Source: Yamagishiella unicocca (Eukaryota; Chlorophyta; Chlorophyceae; Chlamydomonadales; Volvocaceae). Taken from it: a stretch of 64,000 bases of DNA. The stretch is taken from NCBI GenBank assembly GCA_003116995.1, contig BDSL01000166.1, positions 62,001-126,000 of the forward strand, given 5' to 3'. Positions 31,601 to 42,810 of this stretch are shown here, piece by piece. The notes under the pieces are model-generated. The model searched no databases and was not told the DNA's origin. It saw only the letters and a list, made by a program, of their open reading frames with translations. Each line of letters opens with the position of its first letter. The stretch's first letter is position 1. A program made the translations under genes and the position numbers.

Positions 31601-34600
31601 TCCCCCGCCCGCCGCCTCCGTCGCTTTCCTCCTCCCGTTCCTTTGGGGCTGTCGTTTTGTTCCCCTTTTTTTCTTCCTCCTTCCGTTCTTCTTTTCTTCC
31701 CCGGCCGCCCCCCGCCCCCCGCCGGGGGTCCCTCCTCGCTTCCCCCCGTTCCGCTCCCCGGTCCTTTCCTGTCGTTTCCCCGCTCGCGCGGCTCCGCCCC
31801 CCTCCGGTTCCTCTCCTCCGTTCGTTCTTCCTCCGTTTTCTCCTCGCTTCCTCCTCGTTCCTCCTCTCCCTCCGGTCCCTTTTCTTTTCTCCCGGTCCCG
31901 CCCTTGTTCTCTCTTCCCGTTCCCTTTCCGCTCCTCTGGTCTCCTTCCTCCCGCCCCTCCTCTGTTTTCCTGCTCTCTCGTTTCCCTTCGGTCCCCGCCC
32001 CCGGCGCTCCCCCTCCCCTTCCTCCCCTTTCCCGGCGTCTGTCGCTTTCCCTCTTCTGCGTCTTTCCGTCCCCTCTGGTGCGCGCCCCTGTTCCCCTTCT
32101 TTCTTCCCCCTTTTTTGGGGGGGCTCCTCTTCTCTCTCCTCTCTTCCTCTCTTCTCTTCCTCGCCTCCCCCTCCGCCCTCCCCGCGGGGTCCCCCTGCCG
32201 GCCCCCCCCCGTCCCTCCCCCTCTCCCCTCCCCCCCCTTTCTGCTCCCTCCGCCCTCCCTCTTCGTTCCCCGCGCCTCTCCTTTCCTCGTTTTCCGCCCC
32301 TGTTTTTCTTTCCGCTCCCTCCCTTTTCGCTTTTTCCCGTCCTCGCGTTGTCGCTCCCCTTCGCGTTCTCTGTTCCTCCCGCTCCTTCCCTTTCCCCTTC
32401 GGGGTCTCTCCCGCTGTTGCTTTCTCTCTGTCGTTGCCCTCCCCTTTGCCCCGCCCCGTTTCTTTGTCGCTTTCCTTTTCCTCCCCCGCCGGGGGCTGCC
32501 CGTCCCGCCGCGCCTCCCCTCCCCCTCGGGTTCTGCTTTCCCCCCCCCCCGCCCGCCGCGCTTCTCGTCCCTCTTCTCCCGCGTTTTCCCTCCCCTTTCC
32601 CCCCCTTCTTTTGTTGTTTCCTTTCCCCCGCCCTCTTCCCCCTCCGTCTCCTTTCCGTCCCCTTCCGCTTGGTTCCTTTCTTCTGCTTTTGTCCTCCGTC
32701 TTCTGTTGCCCCCGCGGCCTCCCCTTTCGCGCGCCTCCCCGCCCTTCGCTTTCCTCTCTCCCGTCCTCCGCGCCCTGCCCCGTTCCTCCTTGTCCTCCCC
32801 CCCCGCCCTTTCCTTGCCGTGTGTCCCGTCCCCCCTGCCTCCTTTTTTTCCCTCCCGCCCCGCTTTTCTCTTCCTTTCCCTCCTCCCCCCTCCGTCCCGT
32901 GCCCCTCCTCCTCTCCTCCTCGTCTTCTTCCGGCCCTCCCCCCCCCTTTTCGCCCTCTCCTTGCTCTCCCCTGTCTTCCCTCCGCTCTGTCTGCTTCCCC
33001 CCGCTTTGCGTGCGTTCTTTTTTTGTTTTTCCTTTCCTTCCTTTTCGCCTCCCGTCCCCCTCCTCTGTCCCGCCTGTCCCTCCCGGGCTGCTTTGCCTCC
33101 TCGCGCTTTCTTTTGTTTCTTGTCGCTTTGTTTCTTCCTTTGGTTTTTTTCTTCCCGCGGCCGCCCTCCCCGCCCCCCCCGCCGGGGCCTTTTTCTTTTC
33201 TTTTCTTGTCGCTTTGTTTCTTGTCCCCTGCGGGGCCTCCGCCCCCCGCTCCTTTTCCCCCTCGGGGCCTCGCCTCTGGTTTTTTTCTTCCCGCGGCCGC
33301 CCCTCCCGCCCCCCCCCCGTCTTGTTTCCCTTCGTCCCTCTTCGCGGGCCGCCCCCGTCTTTTGCCTCTGTTTCTTCCTTTGGCCGCCCCCCCCCCCGGG
33401 GCCGGCCCTCTTTTTCTTGTCCCCTGCGGGGCCCTCCCTCTTGCCGTCCCCTTCTTTTTGTTTCCCTTCTTTTTCCCCCCGGCCCCCGCCTTTTTCTTCC
33501 CTCGCCGCGGGCCTTCCCTGTGGTCCCCGCCGGGCCCCCCCCCTGCCCCTCCCGTCCCCTTCCCCCCCCCCCCGTTCCCCTTTCGGGCCCCTCCCTCCCC
33601 GTCGTGCCCCGCCGGGGCCTGTCTTTTCCCTCCCTTTCCGGGTTTTCCCCCTCCCTCCGTTCCTTGCCGTCCCTCCGCTCCCCGGCTCTTCTTTTGCCCC
33701 GCCCTCCGTCCCCCCCCTCCCTCGCCCCGTCTCTTTTGGTTCCCCTTGCCGGTCCTTGTTTTCTTCCCCCTTCCGGCCTCTCGCCCTTGTTGTTCCCCCT
33801 TCGGTGGCCTCCCCTTCCCTCCCTTTTGCGGCCGTCGGTCGTCCCGCTCCGTTGTTTCTCTCCCCCTCCCCGCTTTTCTTCGGCCTTCCCCGTGCTTTGT
33901 CTTGTTTTTGTCGTTTCTTCTCTCGCCCTTTTCTCCCCGCTCTTCCGGCTTTTTCCGGTTTCGCTTTCCCGCCCCCTCCCCCCCGTCCCTGTTGCTTCCT
34001 GCCCCCGGTCCTTTTCTTTCTCCTTCGTTGTTTCTTGTCGCTTTGTTTCTTCCTTTGGTTTTTTTCTTCCCGCGGCCGCCCTCCCCGCCCCCCCTGCCCG
34101 GGCCTTTTTCTTTTCTTTTCTTGTCGCTTTCCCCCCCGGCGGGGCCTTTTTCTTCCCCCGGCCGCCCCCCGCTCCCTCGCCTCCGGTTTTTTTCTTCCCG
34201 CGGCCGCCCTCCCCGCCCCCCCCCGGTTGTTCCCCTCTGGGGCCCCGTCGCTTTCCTCCCCTTCTTTTTGCCTCCTTTTTCTTCCCGTTTGTTTCTTGTC
34301 CCCTGCGGGGTCCCCCCGGCCGCCCCGTCCCCTTCGGGGCCGGCCCCCGCCGCGGGCCGCCGGGCCCCCCCGGCTTTTTCTTCCTTTGGTCCCCGCCGGG
34401 GCCCCGCCCCCCGCTCCCCGCCCCCCGCTCCTTTTCCCCCTCGGGGCCTCCCTTTTGGCCGCCCCCCCTCCCCTTCGGGGCTGCCCCGCCCCCGCGGCCC
34501 TCCTTTTCTTCTCCCGGCCGCCCCTCCCCCCCGGGGCCTCCCCCCTCCCCTCTCCCTCTTTTTCTCGTCTCTCTGCTGTCCGCGCCTTGTTTTCTTTTGT

Positions 34601-34870
34601 CCCCGCTTCTCCTCCCTCTTTCCGGGTTTGTCGGCGTCTTCCCCCCCCCCGGCCCCTCCCTCCTCTTCCGGTGCTCGTCTTCGGCTCCCTCCCGCTCTCC
34701 GCGCGCTTGCTTCCTCGTTCTTTTCTCTTGCTTGGTTCTGCCTGCTTCGCCTGCCTGGCCTCCTCTTCCTCCCCTGTCGTTCGCCCTGCCCTTTTGCCCC
34801 TTTCCGCCCTCCTGCGTTTGCTCTTTTGTTTCCCGTTTTTCTCCTCCCTCGTGCCCCCTTTTTTTTCTTT
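31601..34870. repeat. intergenic region between psaA exon 2 and psbJ
   Basis: Over 3 kb without a recognised gene. C/T-rich unique sequence covers about 31,600-33,110 and 33,600-34,020. Dispersed repeats fill 33,120-33,600 and 34,020-34,560, with several copies of the tttttttcttcccgcggccg unit (about 33,145, 33,280, 34,060, 34,188). A short hairpin core ttttttgggggggc is at about 32,111. No tRNA arms were found. Confidence 0.5.
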
Positions 34871-34999
34871 CTGTCTCCTCCTGGCCCTCCTGGCCGTCTC
34901 CCTTTCTGGCTTGTTGGTCCTGTTGTTGGTCCTTTCGCCCTCGGTTTCTTCGCCCTTTTCTTCTCTGGCTCTTCCGTTGGTTTCGGTTCTTCTCTTTCC
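34871..34999 (+). CDS. psbJ: photosystem II protein J
   Basis: PsbJ is a one-helix PSII subunit involved in electron flow from QA and in assembly. The frame reads [20 protein letters not shown], then one membrane helix and the family's C-terminal signature FFYGSYVGLGSSL, followed by TAA (TCC). It has 42 residues, the normal length, with no base lost; it has few long A/C runs, in line with base loss being confined to such runs. atpI, psaJ and rps12 follow on the same strand, the same order as in Chlamydomonas. Confidence 0.95.
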
Positions 35000-35873
35000 T
35001 CGCTTTTCTTCGTGCCCCGCCTCTCGGCCCTCGCCGCCCCGTTTGTTTCTCCCCCCCTTTGTTTTCCTTTTCTTTTTTCGTTTCTCCCCCTCCCTTTTTC
35101 CCCTTGCTCTTCCTCCCCCCTTCTTTCTTCCCTTTTCTCTCCCTCCCGTCCCTCGTTTTTCTGCCCCTGCTTTTTCCGTTCCTCCCTGCCCTCCCCCTCC
35201 CCTTTGTGGCTGTTGTCGTTCCTTTCTTTTTTCCTCCCTCCGTCGGCTTGTCCCTGCTTCCCCCTCGTCCGCCCGCTCCCGCCCGCCTCGCGTCCCCGCT
35301 CTCGGCGCTCTTTTCTTGTCCTGGCCCCCCTGCCTGCCCCTCCCGCCGCCTTTGCCCTCGCTGTTCCGCTCCCCTTTTCGTCCGCTCCCCTTTTCGTTTT
35401 CCGGTGTCCCCCTCCTGCTCTCCCCGCCCGGGGCCCCGTCGTTTTCCCCTGTTCCCCGCCCCCTTGCGGGCCTCTCCCGCTCCCTTCGGGCCCTCCGTTG
35501 TCGTTCCTCTTTGTTTTTTGTTCTTTTCTTTCCCCCCCCCGTTTTTTCCCGCCCCCCCCCCCCCGTGGTTTGTTTCCTCCTTCGTTGTTTCGTTCGGTTC
35601 TTTCTTCCCCCCCCGCTTCTTTTCTTCCCCCGTTTTTTCCCTCCCCGCCGGGGCTGTCCGCGTTTTTTTTCCGCCCCTCCCGCCCGCCGGGGCCCGCTCT
35701 CCCCCCGCCCGGGGCTTCCCCCTCCTCGTTCGCGGTCCCTCGTCCCCCGCCCCTTGTTTTGCTGTCCTCCCCTTCTTTTCTTCCCCCCCCCGCCCCTGTC
35801 TTCCCTTTCCCTGGTTCTTCTTCCCTCTCTTTCCTCTCTTTCCCCCCCTTGGTCCGCCGTTTCTCCCCTTTTT
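35000..35873. repeat. psbJ-atpI spacer
   Basis: C/T-rich unique sequence to about 35,430, then dispersed repeat cores (about 35,430-35,720) and unique sequence again up to atpI. The start of atpI could lie slightly inside the end of this stretch. No other gene is seen. Confidence 0.45.
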
Positions 35874-36585
35874 CTGCCTCCTTTCTTCGCCCTTGCTGCC
35901 GTTTCCGTCGGTCCGCCCTCTTCCTGGGCCTTCGGTGGTTCTCCCGTCCCTGGTCCCGTCCTCCTTCCTTCTTGGGTTGTTTTCGGTCTTCTTGCCCCCT
36001 TCCGTTTCTTCGGCCCTGGTCCTTTCCCCTCCCCCCTGCTGGTTTCCCCCCTTTCCCGCCCTTGTCCCCGCCTTTCTTCGTGCTTTCGCTCCCCCCCCCT
36101 TGGTGCCGCCGCTTCCTTCCCCTGGGTCCCCTTTTTCGGCCCTCTTTTCTTCTTCCTTTTTGTCTCCCCCTGGTCCGGTGCTTTCTTCCCTTCTCGTTTC
36201 CTTGCCCTCCCTCCTGGTGCCTTCGCCGCCCCTCCCCCTGCTCTTCCTCCTCCCGTCGCCTTCGCCCTCTTCCCTTCTCTTTCCTCTTTTTCTGCTGGTC
36301 TCCGTCCCCCGGTTTCGGTTCCTTTCGTCGTTCTGTTGCCCCCGCCGCGTTTTTCTTCCCCTTCCCGTCTTCGCCGCCTTCCCTCCCCCGTTCTCTTTCC
36401 GTTTCCGCCTTTTTGGTCCCCTCCTTGCTGCTGCCTTCGTTGTCGGTGTTCTTGTCGCCTTCGTGCCTCTCCTCCTTCCTCTTCCTCTTCTGCTTTTCGG
36501 TGTCTTTCCCCGTGCTCTTCCCGCTTTCGTTTTTTCTCCCTTCGCCGGTGCTTCTCTTGGTGCCGCTTTCGCCGCTCCCCCTTCC
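35874..36585 (+). CDS. atpI: ATP synthase CF0 subunit a (IV)
   Basis: AtpI forms the proton half-channels of thylakoid ATP synthase. Readable blocks are VGKHLYWALGGYKVHGQVL, ITSWVVFG, TEFLRDLAKTQIGEEDY, PWVPFFG, then [38 protein letters not shown] and the C-terminus AYIGEALEDHH with TAA. Length and hydrophobicity fit the family of about 240 residues; several C-run losses break the frame around 36,000-36,060. The start is chosen at a CTG (ATG) just before the conserved block and is uncertain; the true N-terminus could be some codons upstream. psaJ follows about 570 nt downstream. Confidence 0.93.
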
Positions 36586-37155
36586 TTTTTTTTCTTTCTT
36601 CGCTTTTCTCCCCCTCCTTCCGTCTCTCTTTCCGTCCCCCGCCCCCCCCGCCTCTGCCCCGCCTCGTCTGGTTTGCCCTCTGCCCCCCTCTTCCTCCGCC
36701 CTCCGGGTTTCCCTTGGCCTTTCCCCCTTTTCTTCCTTTCGCCTCTGTTTCTTTCTGGTCCCGTCCCCTTTTTCTTCTGCCCTCCCCCCCCTCCTCCTTT
36801 CGCCTCCTTTCCCTGCTTCCCTTCCTTCCGCTCCCTCCCTGCCCTTTTTTTCCCGCCTCTGTTCCCCTCCCCTCCTCTTTCTGTTCCTTCTTGTTCTTCC
36901 TTTGGTTTTTTTCTTGTCCCCTGCGGGGCCCCCGCGGCTCTGTCGCTTTGTTTCTTCCCCCGGCCGCCCCGCCGTTTGCCGTCCCCTTCGGGGCCCGGCC
37001 CCCGCCGGGGCCGTCCCGCTCCCCGCCCTCCCCGCCCCTCCCTCCCCCTTTGTCCCTCTTCCCCTCCCTCCCCCCTTTCCCCTCGCTTCTCTTGGCTCTT
37101 CCTTTCCTCCTCCTTCTTCTCCTCTTTTCCCTCCTTCCCCCTTCCTCCCCCCTTT
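36586..37155. repeat. atpI-psaJ spacer
   Basis: C/T-rich unique sequence to about 36,890, then a block of dispersed repeats (36,900-37,040) with ctgcggggcccc and ccccttcggggc cores, then unique sequence up to psaJ. No gene is seen. Confidence 0.5.
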
Positions 37156-37280
37156 CTGCCCGCTTTTCCTCCTTCTCTCTCCCCGCCCCTGTTCTTGCTC
37201 CTGTTTGGTTTCCTTTTCCTGCTGGTTTCCTTCTTGCCCTTCCCCGTTTCTTCCCCGCTCCTCTGGTTTTTTCTTTTTCC
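37156..37280 (+). CDS. psaJ: photosystem I subunit IX
   Basis: PsaJ is a one-helix subunit at the edge of photosystem I that helps dock plastocyanin. The frame reads MKDFTTYLSTAPV, VWFTFTAGLLIEINRFFPDP and LVFSF, then TAA: 41 residues, the normal length. One base is lost in the Thr-Ala-Pro C run, so the printed length is 125 instead of 126 nt. It lies in line with atpI and rps12, in the Chlamydomonas order. Confidence 0.95.
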
Positions 37281-38209
37281 TTTTCCCCTCCCCTCCCCCC
37301 CTCGGTCGTCCCCTTCTTGTTCTTGCCCTCTTCTCTTTGGTCGCTCTTCGCTTCCTGTTGCTTCCCGCCCTTGCCGCCCCCTTCCGCTCCTTCCCCTTCT
37401 TCTTCCTCCCCCGCCCCGTGCTCTCCCCCGCCTCTGCGCCCTGCTCCGCTTGCCGCCCTCTTCTCGCCCGCCCTCCGTGTCCCCCCGTTTTCCCCCGCCC
37501 TCGCCGCTCCGTTCGCCGCCGGCCCTTGTCCTCTTCCCCGGTCCGCCTCCTCGTCGCTTTCTGCTCTTTCTCTCTGTCCCCTGCCGGGGGCCGCTCCCCC
37601 TTTTTTTCTTTTCTTTTCTTGTCGCTTTGTTTCTTGTCCCCTGCGGGGCCTCCGCCCCCCGCTCCTTTTCCCCCTCGGGGCCTCGCCTCTGGTTTTTTTC
37701 TTCCCGCGGCCGCCCTCCCCGCCCCCCCCCCGGCCGCCCTTCCTCCTCCTGTTCCTTTGGGGCCGCCCCTCTTTCCCCCCCCGCGGGCCGCCCGTGCCTG
37801 CTCTCCCCCCGCCCGGGGGGGGCTCTTTCTGCGCTCCGCCCTCCTCGCCTTTTTCCCCTCTCTTCTTTTCTCCTCCCCCTCTTTGTGTCTTTCTCCTTTT
37901 GCTGTGGCCTCCTTTTTCTTCGTCTCCTCCTCTCTCTTCTTCGCCTGTTGGTCTTGGTTTCTTCTCCCCCCCGCTCCTCTCCTGTGCTCCGTCTGCCTCC
38001 CCCCCTTTGCCGCCCGTTCTTCCGGCCGCCGCCCGCCCTGCCGGTCTCGTCCGCCTCCTCCCCCTCTTTCCGGTGCTCCTTCCGCTCCCCCCGCGGCCCC
38101 CGCTTTCGCCCCCCTGGCCTTCCCCTCCTTTTCTCTCGTCGGCCCCCTTTTTCTGTTTCTTCGTTCGCCCCCCCTTTTTTTTGTTTGTTTGTGCCCCTTT
38201 TTCTTTTTT
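37281..38209. repeat. psaJ-rps12 spacer with repeats
   Basis: C/T-rich unique sequence flanks a dispersed-repeat block at about 37,580-37,830 that carries cttccttttccccctcggggc-type and tttttttcttcccgcggccg units. No gene is recognised in the unique parts. Confidence 0.5.
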
Positions 38210-38570
38210 CTGCCTCCCCTTCCCCCCTTCCTCCGTTCCGCTCGTCCCCCCTGCCCCCCCCCTCCCTCCCCCGCTCTTCCCTCCTGTCCCCCCGCCGTGG
38301 TCTTTGTCTTCGTGTTTCTCCCGTCCCCCTCCCCCCCTCCCTCCGCGCTTCGTCCGTCGCTCGGGTTCGTTTCCCCCCTGGCTTTGCCGTCCCTGCTTCT
38401 CTTCCCGGTGTTGGCCCTCCCTTCCCCGCCCCTGCCGTTGTTTTCGTTCGTGGTGGCCGGGTCCCGGCTTTCCCTGGTGTCCGTTCTCCTCTTGTCCGTG
38501 GTCGCTTCGCTCCCGCTGGTGTCCCCCTCGTGTTCCCCGTCGTTCCCCCTCTGGTGTTCCCCTCGCCTCC
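38210..38570 (+). CDS. rps12: 30S ribosomal protein S12
   Basis: S12 sits at the decoding centre of the small ribosomal subunit. The gene is in one piece, as in chlorophyceans. The frame reads MPTIQQLIRSARKK, a Lys/Pro-rich stretch, [70 protein letters not shown] and RSKYGVK near the end, with a stop (TCC for TAA) about four codons later. Printed length is 361 nt; losses in the A/C-rich Lys-Lys and Asn-Arg runs break the frame, so the last residues are uncertain. It closes the psbJ-atpI-psaJ-rps12 cluster. Confidence 0.95.
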
Positions 38571-40066
38571 CCCCCGCCGCTCCCCCGCTGGTCCCCCTCC
38601 CTTCTTTTGCTCCCCTCCCCCCCTCCTTTTTTTTCGGTTTTGTCTTTTTCTCTCTCCCCTCTCGCGCTTCTTGCTTTCGGTCCTTCCTTTCTTTTTCCCT
38701 CCGGTCCCCGCCGGGCCCCCCCCCCCGGGGCCCTTGTCCCCTTCTTTTCCTCCCCCCGGGGCGTTCCTTTCTTCCCCCCCCTTTGTTTTTTTCCCGCCCC
38801 CCGCCCGTCCTTGTTTTCCCCCCCCTTCGGGGCCTTTTTCTTCCCTCGCCGCGGGCCGCCGCCCCCCGCCCGCCCCCCCTCCCCTTCTTTTTGTTTCCCT
38901 CCGGGCCCCCGTCGGCCCCCGCCTTTTTCTTCCCGTTTGCCTCCTTTTTCTTCCCTCGCCGCGGGCCGCCGGGCCCCCCCCGCCGCGGGCCTTCCCTCCT
39001 TTTCTTTTCTTTTCTTTTCTTTTCTTGTCGCTTTGTTTCTTCCTTTGGTTTTTTTCTTCCGGCGGCCGCCCTCCCCGCCCCCGTCCCCTTCGGGGTGTCC
39101 CGCTCCCTCGCCTCTGGCCGCCCCCCCCCCCGTCTTGCCTTTGGCTCTCTTTTTCTTTTCCCCTGCGGGGCCCTCCCCTCTCGCCCCCGGCCCTCCTTTG
39201 GTTCCCCGCCGGGGCCCGCCCCCCTTCCCTGCGGGCGCCCGCCGGGGCCCGCGCCCCCCGGCGCCCCCCCTTCGGGCTTCCTTCGGTTTCCCGTCGGGCC
39301 CCGCCCCGTCCCCTCTGGGGCCGGGCCCCCGTCGGGGCCCTCCCCGCCGGGCCCCCCCCCTCCCCTGCCCCGCCTCCTCCCCCGTTCCCCTTGGGGCCCC
39401 TCCCGCTCCTTCTCGTTCGCTCGCTCGTGTGCCCCCCTGCTTTGCCCCCCTTCGTCTTTGTCCCCCCTCCTTTGCTTTGCCCCGTCTGCTTCCCCGTTCG
39501 CGCGTGCTTGTCGCGTTTCTCCCTCCCCCTCCCTCTTTTCCCTCCCCCCTTGCGCTTCTTGGCGCCTTCCCGCCCCTTTCTCTCCCTCCCGGGCTCCCTT
39601 TTTTCTGTGTCCCCTTGTTTTCCTTTCCCCTTCCCGCTTTCCTTTCTCGTCTTTTTTCTCGTCCCCCCTCCCCCTTCCGTCCTCTCTCCTCTCCTTCGCT
39701 CTTTCTCTTCTCCCCTCGCCCCCTCCCCCCCTTCCCCTCCGCGTTCGTGCCTCCTCCTTTTTCTTTCTCGCCTCTCCCGCTCCCCGTCCGGTTTGCTCTC
39801 CCTTTCTGCTCCCGCTCGTTCCCCCGCCGGGGGCCCTTTCTTCCGTTCTGCCCCCTCTCCTTGTCCTGCTCCTCCCCTCCCTCCTCCCCGGGGCTGTCCT
39901 CGTTCTTTGTCCCCCTCCTTTGCTTGTCCCGCTCTCGCCTTTCTTTTTCTTTTCTCCCCTTCCCGCCCCCTCCGCTCGCGCCGCTTTCTTTTTTTCTGCT
40001 CCCCCGTTCGCGTTTCCCCCGCCTCCGTTCCCCCTCCCTGCCTTTGGGCCCCCCCTTCCCCTTCCT
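38571..40066. repeat. rps12-atpB intergenic region
   Basis: Dispersed repeats fill about 38,690-39,420, with several copies of the cttccctcgccgcgggcc unit (38,840, 38,950) and of the tttttttcttcc(c/g)gcggccg unit. From 39,420 to 40,060 the sequence is C/T-rich and unique. It must include the atpB leader, but no promoter can be read. No additional gene was recognised. Confidence 0.5.
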
Positions 40067-41496
40067 CTGCGTGCTTCTCTTGCCCCCCCCCTGGGGCGTC
40101 TTCTCCCCCTTCTTGGTCCTGTCTTCGCTCTCGTCTTTGCTCCCGGCCCCGTCCCCCCCTTTCTCCCGCTCTTCCTCTTCGTGCTCCCCCTGCTGCCGGT
40201 CTCGCCCTGGCTGTCCCTTGTGCCGTTCCCCCCTTCTCGGTGCTCCCGCTCTTCGTGCGGTTTCCCTGCCCCCCCCGCCGGTTTCCTGCGTGGTCTGGCC
40301 GTCGTCGCTCCTGGTCCCCCTTCCCTGTTCCTGTCGGTCCCGTCCCTTTCGGCCGTCTTTTTCCCGTTCTTGGTGCCCCTCTCGCTCCCCTGGGTCCTGT
40401 TCCCGTTGCCGCCCCTTTCCCTCTTCCCCGTCCTGCTCCTGCTTTCGTTGCCTTCGCTCCTCGTTTCTCTCTTTTTGCCCCTGGTCTTCCCGTCGTCGCC
40501 CTTTTCGCTCCCTCCCGTCGTGGTGGTCCCCTTGGTCTTTTTGGTGGTGCTGGTGTCGGCCCCCTGTTTTCCTTCTGGCCTTCCTTCCCCCTCTTGCTCC
40601 CGCTCCTGGTGGTGTTTCTGTTTTCGCTGGTGTCGGTGCCCGCCCCCGTGCCGGTCCTGCCCTTTCTCCCGCCCTGCCCGCCTCTGGCGTTCTTGTTGCC
40701 CCCCTTTCTCTGCTTCCCCCGTCGCTCTTGTTTCCGGCCCCCTGCCTGCCCCTCCCGGTGCTCGTCTGCGTGTTGCTTTCCCTGCCTTCCCTCTGGCTGC
40801 CTCTTTCCGTGCTCTCCCTCCCCCGCCGTTTTCTTCTTCGTTGCTCCCCTTTTCCGTTTCGTCCCCGCTGGTGCTGCCGTCTCTGCTCTTTTCGGTCGTC
40901 TGCCTTCTGCTGTCGGTTCCCCCCCTCCTCTTGCCCCCGCCCTGGGTGGTCTTCCCGCCCGTCTTCCTTCGCCTCCCGCTGGTTCTCTCCCTTCCCTTCC
41001 CGCTGTTTCTGTTCCCGCCGCTGCCCTTCCTGCCCCTGCTCCCGCTCCTCCCTTTGCTCCCTTCGCTGCTCCTCCCGTCCTTTCTCGTCCCTTCGCTGCT
41101 CCCGGTCTTTCTCCTGCTGTTGCCCCCTTCGCCTCCCCTTCTCCTCTGTTCCCCCCCTGGCTTGTTGGTGCCCCCCCTCTGCTCGTGCCCCCCGTGTTCC
41201 CCCCCCTTCCCCGTTCCCCGCCTTCCCCGCTCTTCTTGCCCTTCTTGGTTTCGCTGCCTTCTCTGCCGCCGCTCGCCTTCTCGTTTCTCGTGCCCGTCCC
41301 TTGCCCGTTTCTTCTCCCCCCCTTCTTCGTCGCTGCCGTCTTCCCCGGTTCCCCTGGTCCCTCTGTTTCCCTCGCTGCCCCTCTTGCCGGTTTTGGTCCG
41401 CTTTTTGGTGGTGCCTTCGCTTCTTTCCCTGCCCCCGCTTTCTCCTTCGTCGGTCCCCTTCCCGCCGTTTTCCGCCCCGCGGCTTCTTTCCCCTCC
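40067..41496 (+). CDS. atpB: ATP synthase CF1 beta subunit
   Basis: AtpB is the catalytic subunit of chloroplast ATP synthase. The N-terminus reads MSDSIET..MGRIIQIIGPV, LDIVFAPGQVPNIYNA. The Walker A region [15 protein letters not shown] is printed at about 40,523-40,566 with its GGTGGTGCTGGTGTCGG core intact. The C-terminus reads VSLAETIEGFG, GELDSLPEQAFYLVGNI and KAASLK before a stop. Between them the G/T pattern follows the family throughout. C-run losses occur, for example within the Glu-Thr-Lys-Asn run near the start (about three bases). The rRNA operon lies 3.4 kb downstream on the same strand. Confidence 0.97.
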
Positions 41497-42565
41497 TCCC
41501 TCCCTCTTTTTTTCCCCCCCCCCTTCCTGTGTCTCTCCCCCTCCCTCGCTCTTCCCCTCCCTTCCCCTTCTTTTCTTTTTTTCTTCCCGCGGCCGCCCTT
41601 CCGTCCGCGGCCCGCCCTTTCGTTTTTCGTTTCTTCCTTCCCCCTCCGTCCCTTTCCGTTCCCCTTCCGTTCGTTTGCCTCCGGCCCCCGCCGGGGCCCG
41701 CCCCGCTTTTTCCTCTCCTTCCCTCCCTTCTGGGGCTGTCCCCGCGGCTCTCCCCCGCGGGGCCCGTCCCGTTCCTCTGCCCGGCCTCTCTCTTTCTTCC
41801 TCCCTCGGCCTCCCCCGCCTCCCCTTGTCTTTGTTTTTCGTCCGTTTCCTCTTTCCTCCCTCCTCCTCTCTCTCCCTCCGTTTTTTTCGGCCCCGTGCGC
41901 GTCCCTCCTCCGCGTGTCCCCCCCCCCTTCTCTTTGTCGTGCCCGTGCTCCCGTTTCTTTCCGCCCCCCCCCGGCCTTCCCCCCTTTTTTTCCCCCCCTC
42001 TTTCCCCGCTTCCTTTCCCTGGCCCTCCCCCTCGTCTCTCTCGTTCGTTCCCCCTTCGGTTCGTTTGGTTCTTTCTTTTCCTTCCTTTCTTTCTTCCCCC
42101 CCCCCCGTTTTTTTCTTTTTTTTCCGCCCTTCCCCGCCGGGCCTTTTTTCGTTTTGTTTCCCTTCTTTTTGTTTCCCTTCGTCCCTCTTCTTTTTGTTTC
42201 CCTTCTTTTTCCCCCCGGTCCGTCCCTCTGCTTTTTGCCTTTCCCCGCCGGGGCCTTTTTCTTTTCTTTTCTTCCTCCGGCCGCCCCCCCCCCGGCCGCC
42301 CCCCCGGGCCGCCCCCGTCCCCTTTGGGGCGGCCCCCCGCCGGGGCGTTTTTTTCTTTCTTTTTTTCTTCGTCCCTCTTCGCGGGCCGCCGCCGCCCTTC
42401 CTTTTTCTTCCCGTTTTGTCTCCCGCCTCGCTTTCTCCCTCCTTTTTCTTCCCGTTTGTTTCTTGTCCCCTGCGGGGTCCCCCGGCCGCCCCCGTCCCCT
42501 TCGGGGCCGGCCCCCCGCCGCGGGCCGCCGGGCCCCCGCCCTTCCCTCCCGCTCCGCTTTCTCCC
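41497..42565. repeat. intergenic repeats downstream of atpB
   Basis: After about 550 nt of C/T-rich sequence with scattered hairpin cores (for example ccgccggggccc near 41,690) the stretch becomes solid dispersed repeat from about 42,130. No gene is seen. Confidence 0.6.
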
Positions 42566-42810
42566 CCCCCCTTTCCTTCCCCCCCCTTTCCTTCCCCCCC
42601 CTTTCCTTCCCCCCCCTTTCCTTCCCCCCCCTTTCCTTCCCCCCCCTTTCCTTCCCCCCCCTTTCCTTCCCCCCCCTTTCCTTCCCCCCCCTTTCCTTCC
42701 CCCCCCTTTCCTTCCCCCCCCCTTTCCTTCCCCCCCCTTTCCTTCCCCCCCCTTTCCTTCCCCCCCCTTTCCTTCCCCCCCCTTTCCTTCCCCCCCCTTT
42801 CCTTCCTTCC
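42566..42810. repeat. 15-bp tandem array, about 16 copies
   Basis: The unit prints as tttccttcccccccc and repeats in exact 15-bp register (four units per 60 bases), with one 16-bp unit near 42,720. The true unit may hold A at any C position. The array lies between two blocks of dispersed repeats. Confidence 0.95.
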
